DNA of 64,000 bases from positions 602,114-666,113 of the forward strand of contig JABFGI010000002.1 in assembly GCA_013112535.1 (NCBI GenBank), read 5' to 3'. This DNA is from Pseudomonadota bacterium (GTDB taxonomy: Bacteria > Pseudomonadota > Gammaproteobacteria > Eutrophobiales > Eutrophobiaceae). The translations under genes and the position numbers were made by a program. Numbering within the stretch: position 1 is the stretch's first letter; each line of letters starts with the position of its first letter. Under the pieces are notes generated by a model that made no database searches, was not told the origin of the DNA, and was given only the letters and a program-made list of their open reading frames with translations. Positions 9,568 to 18,223 of this stretch are shown here, piece after piece.

Positions 9568-9581
9568 TTGACCAGGATCAA
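9568..9581. promoter_or_regulatory. FNR/Anr-like box between the ATPase and cytochrome c' genes
   Basis: The sequence TTGACCAGGATCAA matches the FNR consensus TTGAT-N4-ATCAA with one mismatch. It lies in the divergent intergenic region, 35 bases before the cytochrome c'-like start and 80 before the ATPase start. On the minus strand a TATATC hexamer at 9536-9541 would put the box about 45 bases upstream of an ATPase start site. Which gene it serves is unclear. Confidence 0.4.
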
Positions 9582-9615
9582 TTTAACATTTAACAACTTG
9601 AGTAACATCAATAAC

Positions 9616-10044
9616 ATGAAAAAATTAGCATTCTTATTCATTCTCTCTCTTGGCATTTGTCTAATACCATATGCTGAAACCACCGAGATAATTGAAGGAG
9701 ATATTTTTAAACTTCATGTTATACAAAGCAAAAAAATTCAGGAAATAATGCAACGACTCAGTCTATCTCTTTACGAAGACGAATTGACGATGGAACAAAT
9801 AAATGAATTATTTGATACTTCAACCGAATTGCTGATAGCCGCAAAAAACCTGAATCAGGCCTTACCCGGAATTGAGTTAACGGTGACAGAAAAAAATGTT
9901 TTTGAAAATGTCGCAAAACAATTACAAATTGAAGCGAACAACATGGGCTACATGGCACAGAATAATGATAAAGAAGGTTTGCAAATGACTTACCAGCGTT
10001 TACAGGAAACCTGCATTGCCTGTCACGAATTATTCAGATTTTAA
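9616..10044 (+). CDS. Cytochrome c'-like (class II) periplasmic haem protein
   Basis: A 142-residue protein starting at MKKLAFLFIL, a clear signal peptide ending near CLIPYAET; an upstream TTG frame would bury it. The body is all-helical and amphipathic, and a single haem c motif CIACH lies seven residues from the stop, the arrangement of class II c-type cytochromes. Cytochromes c' bind a five-coordinate haem and often NO. The usual C-terminal position of the motif and the overall length support the call. It has its own FNR-like box upstream and no obvious operon partner. Confidence 0.8.
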   Translation: MKKLAFLFILSLGICLIPYAETTEIIEGDIFKLHVIQSKKIQEIMQRLSLSLYEDELTMEQINELFDTSTELLIAAKNLNQALPGIELTVTEKNVFENVAKQLQIEANNMGYMAQNNDKEGLQMTYQRLQETCIACHELFRF

Positions 10045-10231
10045 TTATTACTCCCTGCATGGCTTGATTGCACATTCATATCTCAGAGTGGCATTAACTT
10101 TACTCTGTAGATAATAACGAGCAAACTGACATATTCTTCCGCTTCAACCTCATGTTCCCTATGAATAGTCCTGCTTTTATAAAATCACATTATTGTTTCA
10201 TTTAGCATAGCCTTATTTTAAACTCATCAGC

Positions 10232-11095
10232 ATGACATCAACACTACCAGCTTCGCTATTATGGGTCTCAGAACCGATAGTAAAAACATTATTAGATTAT
10301 TACGATTATCCTAATCCGCATAAACCTGGAGAAACGATTGAAGGTTATGACAAGACACATGCTTTAAGAACAGCGAAAATGTGTGCGGCAGTCGCCTATT
10401 ATTTAGGACATAATGAAGATCGAGTTCGTCACTACCAGATCGCCTGTTTACTTCATGATCTGGGACGTGCTGGCCTGGATCATGAACTATTTGGAAAAAT
10501 ATGGACATGGGCACGCACACAAAACATTCCAACACGACCGGCAGAATGGCGCGCTGTTCATCCAGAAACGACTTATGGAAAAGAAACTGAAGCATTCTGG
10601 GAACAATATCAATCGCAACTGCAAGACTTAGGTGTACAAACTAATGCGTGGGCAAAGGAACAGGTAGAAATGCGCCTCGGCTATGCAAGACGTTTAAGTC
10701 GTATTATCAAAAACGTCATACCTGAGCTTGAAAAAAATGGTATCGACTGGTCAGCATGGATGGAGACTGTCACCTTATATTATTACTATCCGGAAAAACT
10801 GGCTGAAGAACCGGACTGGATACATGAGCTTGGAGAAATCCTCGTCGCGTGCGAACAGCTGGAAGCCTATAGTAATCGTACGCGCGGTAGCGATTATTAT
10901 AATCGTGATAATGAAAGTTTTGCTGATGCCTTCAACTATCTCGATAGTTTAAAAGAAAAAGGACAACTTGGTTCAAAAGTACTTGATGCTGTTCGACATT
11001 TAACAGCAGAAGGAACATTTGACGCTATACTTGAAGAAGCCCGTAATAGAAAACTGTCTGAAAAAGACTTGAGTTTTCTAAGATCACTAAAATAA
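10232..11095 (+). CDS. HD-domain phosphohydrolase
   Basis: A 287-residue soluble protein with an HD domain: an early His in KTHALRTAKM, the HD pair in ACLLHDLGRAGLDHELF, and a later helical half. The spacing resembles HD-GYP-like phosphodiesterases, although GYP is not present. HD proteins hydrolyse phosphate esters of nucleotides with a metal pair. The C-terminal half (NRTRGSDYYNRDNESFADAF) is not recognised. It is followed 22 bases later by the YjbQ gene, likely the same transcript. The substrate is unknown; c-di-GMP or (p)ppGpp cannot be distinguished here. Confidence 0.8.
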   Translation: MTSTLPASLLWVSEPIVKTLLDYYDYPNPHKPGETIEGYDKTHALRTAKMCAAVAYYLGHNEDRVRHYQIACLLHDLGRAGLDHELFGKIWTWARTQNIPTRPAEWRAVHPETTYGKETEAFWEQYQSQLQDLGVQTNAWAKEQVEMRLGYARRLSRIIKNVIPELEKNGIDWSAWMETVTLYYYYPEKLAEEPDWIHELGEILVACEQLEAYSNRTRGSDYYNRDNESFADAFNYLDSLKEKGQLGSKVLDAVRHLTAEGTFDAILEEARNRKLSEKDLSFLRSLK

Positions 11096-11117
11096 TAATC
11101 AGTACTGAGGATAAACT

Positions 11118-11540
11118 ATGTCAGTCGTCACAAAACTTTTTTCGGTGAACATGCAAGGTGACACAAAAATAGAAAATATTACTGAAAAATGTCAGAACTT
11201 GTTAAATGGTGCTGAACTTGATGCCGGCATCGTGACATTATTTATAAAACACACAACTGCATCAATCATGATCTTCGAAGACGAACCGGGTTTGCATGAA
11301 GACACTAAAAATATATGGAATCAGTTAATTCCAGCGGACCCTGAATGGCAACACAATACGCGCAATAAAGGTGAAGATAACGGGCACAGTCATTTACGCG
11401 GACAAATTCAGGGACAATCATTAACCATTCCCTTCATGAAACGAACATTAATGCTAGGACAATGGCAACAAATTGTGGTTATTGATTTCGATACTTGTGC
11501 CAGAACACGCGATATTGTGATGCAAATTATCGGGGAGTAG
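11118..11540 (+). CDS. yjbQ: YjbQ family (UPF0047) protein
   Basis: A 140-residue protein matching YjbQ along its full length: HTTASIMIFEDEPGLHEDTK, NGHSHLRGQIQGQSLTIP and a C-terminal IDFDTCARTRDIVMQI. The family is a small trimeric beta-rich protein whose conserved His and acidic residues suggest a metal site; a weak thiamine-phosphate synthase activity was reported for E. coli YjbQ. A GAGGA ribosome binding site precedes the ATG. It follows the HD protein in the same direction. Confidence 0.93.
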   Translation: MSVVTKLFSVNMQGDTKIENITEKCQNLLNGAELDAGIVTLFIKHTTASIMIFEDEPGLHEDTKNIWNQLIPADPEWQHNTRNKGEDNGHSHLRGQIQGQSLTIPFMKRTLMLGQWQQIVVIDFDTCARTRDIVMQIIGE

Positions 11541-11541
11541 T

Positions 11542-11661
11542 TTAAAAACTTGCCTTGTAAGTAGTTGCTTCTAAATTAACTTTTTGAGAAACACACCATT
11601 TAACATAAACAGTTTTGGCCTGTTCTATACTCATAAACTCGGTACAACGAATATTACACAT
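11542..11661 (-). CDS. Possible 39-residue ORF, uncertain
   Basis: A short minus-strand frame fills most of the gap after yjbQ (starts MCNIRCTEFMSIEQ, ends YKASF). Composition is protein-like (EQAKTVYVKWCVSQKVNLEA), but no ribosome binding site or family is recognised. It may be a real small protein or a fragment of an older gene next to the decayed parE. Confidence 0.25.
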   Translation of the reverse strand: MCNIRCTEFMSIEQAKTVYVKWCVSQKVNLEATTYKASF

Positions 11662-11707
11662 TATAGTGCCTAGATATACCTACTCAAATAGTAATTCTAA
11701 ATATTTC

Positions 11708-12008
11708 CTAAAGATGATAATCAATACCCATAGATTCATGTAACACGCGAATTATTTCTATCTCTGTTTTTTTAATACGATAAAAGACAAGGTGTCTATT
11801 GATTTGATAGCGTCGATATTCCTCTACGAATAGAATTACAATCCATCCCTACTTCAGGATTAGCAAGCAAACGCATTATTCCAGTGTTTAATTGATCCAG
11901 ATACTCATCTGCTAATGATTCACCCCATTCTGAAAATGAATAAAGCCAGATATCAATTAAATCATTTTCAGCACTTTGGGTTTTATTTATTTTTTTTAGC
12001 GGCGGCAT
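11708..12008 (-). pseudogene. parE: ParE/RelE-family toxin broken by a one-base frameshift
   Basis: The open frame gives only 70 residues: MPPLKKINKTQSAENDLIDI up to NSIRRG, then an unrelated tail and stop at 11796. Reading one base over from the TT pair at 11819-11820 continues as YRRYQINRHLVFYRI and on to ESMGIDYHL with a stop at 11708-11710. The joined product is about 99 residues, the normal ParE length, with the typical RRGYRRYQINRHLVFYRI strand. A single inserted base therefore explains the break. ParE toxins poison DNA gyrase. The start lies inside the parD end, the usual coupled arrangement. A sequencing error is not excluded. Confidence 0.8.
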
Positions 12009-12246
12009 TCCTTGCTTTTACTCTTCCTTTCCGTTTTATCGAATCAATATCCAGTTTACCTGCCGACCCGCTTTCTTCTCCTTCTATTAAAGCGACACGC
12101 AAAGCTTCCATTTTCAAGTCACGTTCTTCGAGTAGACGCAGTGAGTCTCGAACCAGTTCACTAGCTGAGCCGTATCGACCATTAGCTACCTTCTCTTTAA
12201 TAAAGGATTCCCAATGTTTTCCTAGTGTTAAGCTTGTATTAGCCAT
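11983..12246 (-). CDS. parD: ParD-family antitoxin
   Basis: An 87-residue protein from MANTSLTLGKHWESF, preferred over a start three residues earlier. The N-terminal ribbon-helix-helix (NTSLTLGKHWESFIKEKVANGRYGSASELVRDSLRLLEER) is the DNA-binding and dimer part of ParD; the acidic, then basic, C-terminal tail would wrap around the toxin. It overlaps the start of parE by 26 bases. Since the toxin is frameshifted, the antitoxin may persist as an autoregulator or protect against related toxins. Confidence 0.88.
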   Translation of the reverse strand: MANTSLTLGKHWESFIKEKVANGRYGSASELVRDSLRLLEERDLKMEALRVALIEGEESGSAGKLDIDSIKRKGRVKARNAAAKKNK

Positions 12247-12334
12247 AACTATCACTAATATTCATAAATAATATTATTTAATATTAGTAAAATGAACTGT
12301 TAAAAGCAATATGATTGTTTTTTATAATTAATAA

Positions 12335-12730
12335 TTATGGCTCTATTTTTACTTCGCCATTAACATAAAACCAACGTCCATCTCTTCTGATAAAAGCAGA
12401 CTTTTCATGTAGTACATTTAACAAACCATTATCAGTTTTATAATAAGCTTTGAACTCAACCCTGCCTTCATTTCCTTTTTGACTGCTATCTATAATTTCC
12501 AGCTTTATCCAATCATACGTTTTATCAGATAACGAGATAGCCGTAAGGCCTTCACAGGATTCCGGTGCCCAGGTTGCCAGCAAGTACTCACCCTGATTAC
12601 CTGATGCATAGGCGGTATAGCGTGAACGCATTAATTGCTTTGGTGTTTTTGCTACTTTATTTCCTTTCAGAAAAGGTTCGCAACATTGTTTAAAATTTTT
12701 ATTGCTATCGCAAAAACAGGGTTCAGTCAT
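12335..12730 (-). CDS. ychJ: YchJ-like SEC-C motif protein (UPF0225)
   Basis: A 131-residue protein beginning MTEPCFCDSNKNFKQCCEPF, the SEC-C zinc-binding motif C-x-C ... CC, followed by the NTF2-like core typical of YchJ (LMRSRYTAYASGN, WFYVNGEV). The family's function is unknown; SEC-C motifs can bind zinc and mediate protein contacts. The E. coli protein is slightly longer because it has a second SEC-C at the C-terminus, which is missing here. It is 16 bases downstream of the CDF exporter, probably in the same transcript. Confidence 0.9.
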   Translation of the reverse strand: MTEPCFCDSNKNFKQCCEPFLKGNKVAKTPKQLMRSRYTAYASGNQGEYLLATWAPESCEGLTAISLSDKTYDWIKLEIIDSSQKGNEGRVEFKAYYKTDNGLLNVLHEKSAFIRRDGRWFYVNGEVKIEP

Positions 12731-12746
12731 GTAAATTTAAAATTGA

Positions 12747-13628
12747 TTATTCTTTAAATGGTTCTATGTGAATAAATGCATCGCGTACTTTAAATTGCTG
12801 TTCAATAATCGTTTCAATCTTGTCAGCAATACGATGTGATTCTTCTGTTGTTAATTTTGCGTTGACTGAAACAACAACATCAAGCGCGATATCAGATCCA
12901 ATCCAGCGTGAACGTATACGCCCTACTTCTTTAACACCATCAACATTAAAAACAGCCCTTTTAATATCTTCAGGATCTATAGCATATTCATCAACTAATA
13001 CGGGGAAAGCTGTTTTATATAAACTATATGAAAGATAAAAAACAAAACCGGCAACACCTAATGCACATAGGCGATCAAGTATTAAAAACCCCATACTTGA
13101 TAATTGCCAGCCAATTATAACGATGATCGTTGTTAATACATCAGCAAAAGTATGCGCTGCATCTGCCAGCATAATGCTCGATTTTAATTTCTTCGCCCAA
13201 TAACGTTGCCAGACCGCCAGACTAATATTAATTACGAGAACAATAACCATAACTATCAGTTCTATCTGTCCACTAACAATCTCTGTTACTTCTTTCGTCA
13301 CCGCATTTCTGGCTATTTCAAAAGCAAGTACAGCAAGAAAAGTCGCTAATACAAATACGGCTAATGTTTCAAATTTTCTATGTCCGTAGGGGTGTTCACG
13401 ATCAGCTGGCATAGCCGATAAACGCACGACTACCCAGGCAACAATATTGTTAGCCACGTCCGTTAATGAATGAATCGCATCAGCCAGAACTGCCATTGAA
13501 CCGGTCGACAAACCAACAAATAATTTTGCCAGTAATACCAACAGATTTGCCGATCCTTCAATGAGGATCAATTTAAGAACTTTTTTGTCTCGTTCCGAAA
13601 ACGTTAATATTTTTGTATCATTCGTCAT
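12747..13628 (-). CDS. Cation diffusion facilitator (CDF) metal exporter
   Basis: A 293-residue inner-membrane transporter with six TM segments and a C-terminal cytoplasmic metal-binding domain ending HIEPFKE. The transport site residues are H and D in ADAIHSLTDVANN (TM2) and H and D in LADAAHTFADVLTT (TM5), a HDHD set, more typical of Zn2+ than the DDHD of YiiP/FieF. It should exchange cytoplasmic Zn2+ or another divalent ion for protons. It is followed by ychJ. Confidence 0.9.
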   Translation of the reverse strand: MTNDTKILTFSERDKKVLKLILIEGSANLLVLLAKLFVGLSTGSMAVLADAIHSLTDVANNIVAWVVVRLSAMPADREHPYGHRKFETLAVFVLATFLAVLAFEIARNAVTKEVTEIVSGQIELIVMVIVLVINISLAVWQRYWAKKLKSSIMLADAAHTFADVLTTIIVIIGWQLSSMGFLILDRLCALGVAGFVFYLSYSLYKTAFPVLVDEYAIDPEDIKRAVFNVDGVKEVGRIRSRWIGSDIALDVVVSVNAKLTTEESHRIADKIETIIEQQFKVRDAFIHIEPFKE

Positions 13629-13975
13629 ATATAGTTCACAAATTAAATACTTTATTGAAGTATTTGAGCCGATCTTACAATATATTATTAATTAAAGGCG
13701 GCATAAATAACCGGTCACCAAGTAAAATTATATATATCATAATTATAGTATGGCCAAATCAAAAAACTCGTTCAAAAATATATACCATTTAATTCACTGG
13801 CAAAAAAATAAAAAACATATTGTTTAGACATCCATGATCTCCATGTTTAACAACGATTATAAATAAACCGGATTCCTGCCTTAACCAGTCTCGAGTGTTT
13901 TAATCGAAGGAGAGCGAATGACATGCATTTAAACTGTTTAAGAAACGATAGTATTTCCGAGATAAAATATTATAA
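13629..13975. other. 347-bp gap with no supported gene
   Basis: AT-rich spacer between the CDF exporter start and the 3' end of the next minus-strand gene. Only very short frames occur (for example a 25-residue frame from 13750 without a ribosome binding site). It likely holds the CDF promoter; no repeat, RNA gene or strong hairpin was recognised. Confidence 0.5.
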
Positions 13976-14953
13976 TTATGTTTTATTAGATATTTCTTTG
14001 ATAAATTTAACTGCATCTGTTGTACTGTAACCATAGTGTCTTTTAATCAGGTGTGTTGCATCAAAGTGATCACCACGTGTAATACGATCTAGAATCATAT
14101 CTTCCAGTTCTTTACCACTTAATCCATCTTTACTGGAATCGGTAACAATTTTTATTTCATCATCGATATTTGTTCGTTTTGATAATAATGCCAGAGTTTT
14201 TTTAATATTTGGTTTAATTTCATTCCAACGAACACGTAAAATATTATCATGGACTATCCTGACTGGATAATCATGATACTTTGCTGATGATTTACTTTTT
14301 TTCAGCGACTTGATTTCTTTTTCTCGACGTAGTCTTTCCTTAATATCATCGATTTCATACTTTGATGCTTTACGTTTACGTGCCTGAAATAATTCATGTC
14401 TTAATTCATCCAATGATGATCGTAGAGGTTTACGATTACTCTCTTCTTTAAGAGCATTTTTAATTATATCCAGTTCCTGATCTGACATTTTCATCTTGAT
14501 ATCAAGATGAGTAATAAACTCGGTTACTGTGCCATCACCCTTATCTTTATGAGATGTTTCTTTTGTTTTACGTACCCATTCAATATCGTGCCAGGATAAA
14601 TCAAGAACAACATTATCAGTTTCAGGATAATTATAATTTTGAAATGACCGGAACTTAACCAGCACTCTTGTTGGATTTATACGCAACAACCAGTTTGAAG
14701 GTAACAAAGTTGATTTAAATCGTGACCAGGCAAGCCAGGCAATAACCCAGCACCAGAAAACAACCCAGATTACACCTATCGATAACCAGGCACTGGCTTC
14801 ACCTTTAAAGTAGCTCCATGCATATGCAGCAGAAACACCAATTATTATTGCCAGAAAAATAATAAAAACAATAAAAGAACCGGTTCCCGAAGTGCGACAT
14901 GTATACTCGTCCAGATCATGAGTTTCCACATCCAGAATACTAATCAATCTCAT
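13976..14953 (-). CDS. Hypothetical membrane-anchored protein
   Basis: A 325-residue protein not recognised as any family. Two hydrophobic segments lie at about residues 27-48 and 57-80. The rest is cytoplasmic in appearance: a beta-rich part around 85-150 containing LDLSWHDIEWVRKTKET, a highly charged helical stretch (about 160-225, rich in K, R and E), and a C-terminal domain with GKELEDMILDRITRGDHFDA and a helical end. The first part resembles a PH-like membrane-protein layout, but this is a guess. It is divergent from the cytochrome c gene. Confidence 0.65.
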   Translation of the reverse strand: MRLISILDVETHDLDEYTCRTSGTGSFIVFIIFLAIIIGVSAAYAWSYFKGEASAWLSIGVIWVVFWCWVIAWLAWSRFKSTLLPSNWLLRINPTRVLVKFRSFQNYNYPETDNVVLDLSWHDIEWVRKTKETSHKDKGDGTVTEFITHLDIKMKMSDQELDIIKNALKEESNRKPLRSSLDELRHELFQARKRKASKYEIDDIKERLRREKEIKSLKKSKSSAKYHDYPVRIVHDNILRVRWNEIKPNIKKTLALLSKRTNIDDEIKIVTDSSKDGLSGKELEDMILDRITRGDHFDATHLIKRHYGYSTTDAVKFIKEISNKT

Positions 14954-15084
14954 AGTACGTTAAACCTCATGCCCGTAAAAAAATGAAACTGAATATCAGT
15001 CTAAAAATCAAGTAAGAACTTATATCTTTAATAAGAATCACATATTAGGAATATATCCTTTTTAAACCTGGATTCAGGTTTAAT

Positions 15085-15126
15085 TTGATTTTGATCAATA
15101 TCTACACCTGATGCTATAAATATAGT
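15085..15126 (+). promoter_or_regulatory. FNR/Anr-dependent class II promoter of the cytochrome c gene
   Basis: TTGATTTTGATCAA at 15085-15098 is an exact match to TTGAT-N4-ATCAA. A -10-like TATAGT lies at 15121-15126, predicting a start near 15133 and placing the box centre at about -41.5, the classical activating position for FNR. The ORF starts 34 bases further on. This predicts induction when oxygen is low. Confidence 0.75.
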
Positions 15127-15166
15127 ATCAATAATATTTTAATAATCAAAAGATTAAGGAGTTTTT

Positions 15167-15649
15167 ATGAATTATTTAAAAATAATCACTCAAGCTTTTT
15201 TATTTGTGCTGTTTAGTCAAACAGCCATAGCCGGTGATGATACGAGAAATTTCCAGGTCGAGGATGGTAATGTTGATCCTGAAACTTTTATTGGCTATAC
15301 GACTTATCATAGTGTCTGTGTTAGTTGTCATGGTGTAGGTGCTGTCGGAACTGAAGTTGCACCGGACTTAACAACAGAAATGATGGATAGTTTAACTCTG
15401 GAACAATTTAGATTAAAAGTCATGCATCGAACTATCGTTAAATTTACGACAGATGACTGGTTGAATATGGAAGAGTCTATGTTCAACGAAATTGCGAAAC
15501 AGGAGAGTCGGGACAAGGGCACATTGGAAACAATGCCTCGCTGGCAACACAACCCGTTGGTCATGAAAAATATAGATAATATCTATCGCTATTTACGTGC
15601 ACGTGCAGCTAATGCTATTGGGCCGGACAAACCGGGTATACTAAAATAA
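15167..15649 (+). CDS. Periplasmic monohaem cytochrome c
   Basis: A 160-residue protein with a signal peptide (MNYLKIITQAFLFVLFSQTAIAG) and one haem c motif CVSCHGVGAVGTEVAPDL near residue 52, followed by the class I style tail with a likely axial Met in METMPRWQHNPLV or near it. It should carry electrons in the periplasm. AAGGAG precedes the ATG. It is monocistronic: a strong hairpin follows the stop, and the promoter has a perfect FNR box, so it probably serves low-oxygen respiration. The partner oxidase or reductase is not in the window. Confidence 0.88.
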   Translation: MNYLKIITQAFLFVLFSQTAIAGDDTRNFQVEDGNVDPETFIGYTTYHSVCVSCHGVGAVGTEVAPDLTTEMMDSLTLEQFRLKVMHRTIVKFTTDDWLNMEESMFNEIAKQESRDKGTLETMPRWQHNPLVMKNIDNIYRYLRARAANAIGPDKPGILK

Positions 15650-15653
15650 ATAT

Positions 15654-15694
15654 AACTCACTCTTTCCTTTAAAAGTGAAGGGAAGAGTGAGTTT
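15654..15694. terminator. Strong hairpin after the cytochrome c gene
   Basis: Inverted repeat AACTCACTCTT (15654-15664) with AAGAGTGAGTT (15683-15693), extended inward to about 16 pairs with one G-U. The loop is short, and a brief T run follows. It begins four bases after the cytochrome c stop codon, so termination of that transcript is likely. Confidence 0.7.
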
Positions 15695-16020
15695 ATCAAT
15701 GTTTACTTCAATTATTTATAAATAGTTCTCATGATTGAGAATTAATAATCAAAAATAACAATAGCTTTACTTTTATATTCTGTTAATGTGCGCACCTGTA
15801 TATTAATACAGCGCGTCATCTTTAGTTGTTGGTCCGACTAAGTGTATCCTGCAGACAACACTTATATAGTCTGATTACCCCTCCTTTTGAGAGTCAATTA
15901 TCTGTATGCCGCATAATCGGTAACCATTTATTACCTAAAAATGCTTCGCTAGAGTATCTATAAAAACATAACTTTATCGAAGTAACTTAAAAATAAAACG
16001 TTCAGGAAAAAAACTATTTA
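15695..16020. other. 326-bp leader/spacer before rhlE, possible structured 5' UTR
   Basis: No ORF is supported. The middle (about 15815-15885) has several complementary pieces, for example TTAGT with ACTAA around TGTTGGTCCG, AAGTGT with ACACTT, and GTTGT with ACAAC. These would form alternative hairpins in a long transcript leader. Long structured leaders occur before cold-induced RNA helicase genes, but this is inference. Confidence 0.35.
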
Positions 16021-17349
16021 ATGAAATTTGAAACACTCGGATTATCCGAAGAATTGTTACGTGCTTTGCGTGACACTGGCTATACCAGTCCAACTCCAAT
16101 TCAGGCACAAGCCATCCCGGCTATATTAAAAGGCTCTGACATTATGGCTGCTGCACAAACCGGTACAGGTAAAACGGCTGGTTTTACCTTACCGATATTA
16201 CAACTTCTCAGTGACAAAGCAAAAATCAGAAACAATCGTGTTCGTGCTTTAGTACTCACACCGACCCGTGAACTCGCAGCACAGGTACAGGAAAGTGTTT
16301 TTACTTATGGTAAATATATGAACCTGCGTTCTGCTGTCGTTTTTGGCGGCGTGGGTATAAATCCACAAATGATGAAATTGCGTAAAGGTGTTGATGTACT
16401 GGTAGCGACACCCGGACGCTTACTGGATCTTTATAATCAAAATGCGGTTCGTTTTGATAATCTGGAAATACTGGTACTTGATGAAGCTGATCGAATGCTG
16501 GATATGGGTTTTATTCATGACATAAAAAAGATCATGGCATTGTTACCAAAAAAACGTCAAAACCTGATGTTTTCTGCTACATTTTCAAATGAAATCAGAC
16601 AGCTTGCTAAAGGCATTATCAATAATCCAATCGAAGTTGATGTGGCACCACGTAACTCAACAGTCGAAAAAATTTCACAAACAGTTTACCCGGTCGATAA
16701 AGCAAGAAAAATAGAACTGCTAAGTCATTTAATAAAAGAAGGTGACTGGTATCAAGTACTGGTTTTTGCCAGAACTAAACATGGTTCAGACAAACTGGTC
16801 AGAAAACTATCACATAATAATATCAATGCCGCAGCAATACATGGCAACAAAAGCCAGTCGCAAAGAACAAAAGCGTTGGCAAATTTTAAACAGAATAAAA
16901 TACAGGTATTAGTTGCAACGGATATTGCCTCCAGAGGCATTGATATTGATCAACTTTCTCACGTTGTTAATTTTGATTTACCCAATGTTTCAGAAGACTA
17001 TGTGCATCGAATTGGTCGAACCGGCCGAGCTGGTGCCAGTGGTCATGCTATTTCATTAGTCTGTGCTGATGAGATAAAACAACTTCAAGACATAGAAAAA
17101 TTAATAAAATTTAAAATAAAGCGTGAAGAAATTGAAGGATTCGAACCACAACACAATGTGCCGGAATCAATCAAAACAAAATCGAAAAGCAATAACGCCA
17201 ATAAGAACAAGACAAATAATAAAAAAAGTTCATGGAAGGGCTCTAAAAAGAAAACTCGAAGCAACGATAGCCAGTCAAAGAATCAAAACAATAATACACC
17301 GGCCAGGCGAAGCAGACGTTCAGGCTCAAAAGCAAAAAGTGTTGTTTAA
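16021..17349 (+). CDS. rhlE: DEAD-box RNA helicase RhlE
   Basis: A 442-residue ATP-dependent RNA helicase. Motifs in order: Q-motif ([11 protein letters not shown]), AQTGTGKT (Walker A), [35 protein letters not shown], and [10 protein letters not shown] near residue 340. The C-terminal ~70 residues are a lysine/arginine/asparagine-rich tail ([17 protein letters not shown]), typical of RhlE and thought to hold RNA. It resolves RNA duplexes in ribosome assembly and mRNA decay. It has a long AT-rich leader and convergent USP gene downstream. Confidence 0.92.
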   Translation: MKFETLGLSEELLRALRDTGYTSPTPIQAQAIPAILKGSDIMAAAQTGTGKTAGFTLPILQLLSDKAKIRNNRVRALVLTPTRELAAQVQESVFTYGKYMNLRSAVVFGGVGINPQMMKLRKGVDVLVATPGRLLDLYNQNAVRFDNLEILVLDEADRMLDMGFIHDIKKIMALLPKKRQNLMFSATFSNEIRQLAKGIINNPIEVDVAPRNSTVEKISQTVYPVDKARKIELLSHLIKEGDWYQVLVFARTKHGSDKLVRKLSHNNINAAAIHGNKSQSQRTKALANFKQNKIQVLVATDIASRGIDIDQLSHVVNFDLPNVSEDYVHRIGRTGRAGASGHAISLVCADEIKQLQDIEKLIKFKIKREEIEGFEPQHNVPESIKTKSKSNNANKNKTNNKKSSWKGSKKKTRSNDSQSKNQNNNTPARRSRRSGSKAKSVV

Positions 17350-17356
17350 TTAATAA

Positions 17357-18223
17357 TTATCTAAGCAGCAATAACGGTCTTTTGGTATTGAATAGCATCT
17401 TGACGGTAAAACTACCTAGCAATAAATCATGTAACCGTGTGTGACTAAACGCACCCATGATTGTCATATCAATATTTTGCTTTACTTGATAGTCACAAAG
17501 TTCATGTTCAGCCTTACCTCGTAAACTGGCTGTAATAATTTCTATGCCACCGGCGTTACGTAACTTATCTGCTGCTTTTCCCAAAACAACATCAGCATTA
17601 TCTTTATTACTAACACAGACTAAATGACAGACCAAACCTTTATATAAAGGACTATTGGCTACCATGTCGACTGCTTTTTCTGCTGCTTCGCCACCATCAT
17701 AGGCAATCATGATTGTTTTCGGTGTTTTAAATTCTTCATAAGCAACAAGAATAGGAAGATGTAAGGAACGAATCATTGCTTCCAGTTTTGCACCAATTTG
17801 ATCAGACTTATCTTCGTGTATTTTTCCACGTGCACCAATAACAAGAACACGAATTTCTCTTTCAAGTTCAACTAATGATTCTATTAAACTACCATGTTGC
17901 AAACTTGTTTGTGGATTTGATATCCCACCTTTTATCACACGTTCTTTTGCATTCTGTAAGATTTCCTTGCCTTGTTGAATGCGCAATTTACTTTTCCTGT
18001 ATTCAAAATCGGTTATGTCTTCCAGTAAATGTTCTCGACTATCTACTCCCAGATTGCCAGACAAATCGCTTGTTGCAGCTGTTTCAGGATGATGGTCAAT
18101 TGTATTAATAAGTTTTAAAGGTACATTAACACGTTGTGCTATCCACGCCGCATAATCACAAACAGCTTCACTTAATCCAGAACCGTCTATACATGCCAGT
18201 ACCATTGGTTTTTCATTATTCAT
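17357..18223 (-). CDS. Tandem universal stress protein
   Basis: A 288-residue protein with two UspA-like domains: residues about 1-155 and 160-288. The first opens with VLACIDGSGLSEAVCDYAAW, and the second has IMIAYDGGEAAEKAVDM and ends GSFTVKMLFNTKRPLLLLR. The nucleotide-binding G-x2-G-x9-G-type loops are visible in both (VIGARGKIH and IMGAFSHTR). It is translated from an ATG overlapping the SulP stop codon, so expression is coupled to the transporter, a common SulP-USP pairing. The role is probably regulation or stress protection of the transporter; not proven. Confidence 0.9.
   Translation of the reverse strand: MNNEKPMVLACIDGSGLSEAVCDYAAWIAQRVNVPLKLINTIDHHPETAATSDLSGNLGVDSREHLLEDITDFEYRKSKLRIQQGKEILQNAKERVIKGGISNPQTSLQHGSLIESLVELEREIRVLVIGARGKIHEDKSDQIGAKLEAMIRSLHLPILVAYEEFKTPKTIMIAYDGGEAAEKAVDMVANSPLYKGLVCHLVCVSNKDNADVVLGKAADKLRNAGGIEIITASLRGKAEHELCDYQVKQNIDMTIMGAFSHTRLHDLLLGSFTVKMLFNTKRPLLLLR

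Noticed and set aside
10045..10231. Possible gene remnant on the minus strand
   Set aside because: An open frame without a start reads as a protein-like piece (HREHEVEAEEYVSLLVIIYR), but no family or start could be supported.
13750..13827. 25-residue frame in the CDF spacer
   Set aside because: No ribosome binding site; too short to support.
16946..16965. FNR-like sequence inside rhlE
   Set aside because: Lies in coding sequence in the helicase region, with no promoter context.
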